In this document: positions 6,226 through 6,403 of the stretch, piece by piece | Numbering within the stretch: the stretch's first letter is position 1 | Layout: every line of letters begins with the position of its first letter | NCBI GenBank assembly: GCA_900751035.1 | Contig: CAADSF010000068.1 | Location: 1-6,403 of the forward strand | Length of the DNA stretch: 6,403 nt | Direction: 5' to 3' | Source: an uncultured Oscillospiraceae bacterium | GTDB taxonomy: Bacteria > Bacillota > Clostridia > Oscillospirales > Oscillospiraceae | Program-made: the position numbers and the translations under genes | Notes under the pieces: model-generated | Told to the model about the DNA's origin: nothing | The model's input: only the letters and a program-made list of their open reading frames with translations | Database searches by the model: none

Positions 6226-6403
6226 CCTCCTCTTGCCGCGCTCCGCGCGGTAAGGGGAGGTGGCATTTGCGAAGCAAATGCCGGAGGGGATCTGTTGCAG
6301 ATTTTAGAGTGCTCCGAAGTTTGTTACGTTCGAATCCCCTCAGGCCCTTCGGGCCAGCGTCCCTACCCCTATTGGCCCTTCGGGCCATTTCCCCCTGACA
6401 GGG
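6226..6403 (+). repeat. Structured intergenic repeat, copy 2 (may continue past the window)
   Basis: This is a chain of hairpins on the plus strand. First comes a 16-bp stem with two G-T pairs and a TCC loop (6226-6260). Then a 9-bp stem with loop GAA (6262-6282), followed by ATCTG-TTG-CAGAT (6290-6302). GGCCCTTCGGGCC occurs twice (6343-6355 and 6374-6386). The core from 6262 on matches the minus strand of copy 1 at about three quarters of aligned positions. The window ends in CCCCCTGACAGGG, which looks like the opening of another stem. It fills the space upstream of the topoisomerase gene, in the opposite orientation to that gene. No transposase and no convincing reading frame are present. 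Confidence 0.8.

Noticed and set aside
6308..6340. TAAAAT on the minus strand within repeat copy 2 as a -10 box for the topoisomerase gene.
   Set aside because: No acceptable -35 box occurs 16-18 bases upstream and it lies over 100 bases before the start, so no promoter is called.
6321..6345. Possible 3' half of a tRNA: the GTTCGAATCCCCT block resembles a tRNA T-loop arm.
   Set aside because: There is no matching acceptor stem, anticodon arm or D arm on either side, and the same block recurs as TCGAATCCCC in repeat copy 1. It is part of the repeat.
6226..6403. CRISPR array or riboswitch in the right intergenic region.
   Set aside because: There are no regularly spaced direct repeats with unique spacers. 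The hairpins lie in the orientation opposite to the downstream gene and a related copy sits elsewhere, which fits a dispersed repeat rather than a cis-regulator.

Overview
The window reads as ordinary chromosomal backbone of a GC-rich anaerobic Firmicute, most likely a Clostridia/Oscillospiraceae-type gut bacterium. This rests on high GC with purine-rich Shine-Dalgarno sequences, two TTG starts, a lipoprotein of clostridial style, a YitT-family protein, and structured GC-rich intergenic repeats of a kind I recall from gut Clostridia. The genus cannot be fixed from the sequence alone. All four genes lie on the minus strand, so transcription runs from right to left.

From right to left: 6193-6403 is intergenic and filled by a multi-hairpin repeat (copy 2). 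Next come a type IIA topoisomerase A subunit (3955-6192), a YitT-family membrane protein starting at TTG (3059-3925), and a lipoprotein starting at TTG with a transglutaminase-like fold whose catalytic Cys and His look replaced (1816-3039). The three are spaced 29 and 19 bases apart and read as one transcription unit, ending at a perfect 13-bp inverted repeat (1783-1814). A second, diverged and inverted copy of the repeat follows (about 1641-1782). Its far end overlaps the -35 box of a near-consensus promoter that drives recQ (1594 to the left edge, C-terminus cut off).

Two gene products act on DNA topology and repair: the topoisomerase subunit (supercoil or decatenation control) and RecQ (recombinational repair helicase). 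The two genes between them are membrane or cell-surface proteins with no evident link to DNA metabolism. I see no new defence system, mobile element with a transposase, CRISPR array or RNA gene. The most interesting items are the paired structured repeats, the repeat end that appears to form part of the recQ promoter, and the apparently inactive transglutaminase-like lipoprotein.
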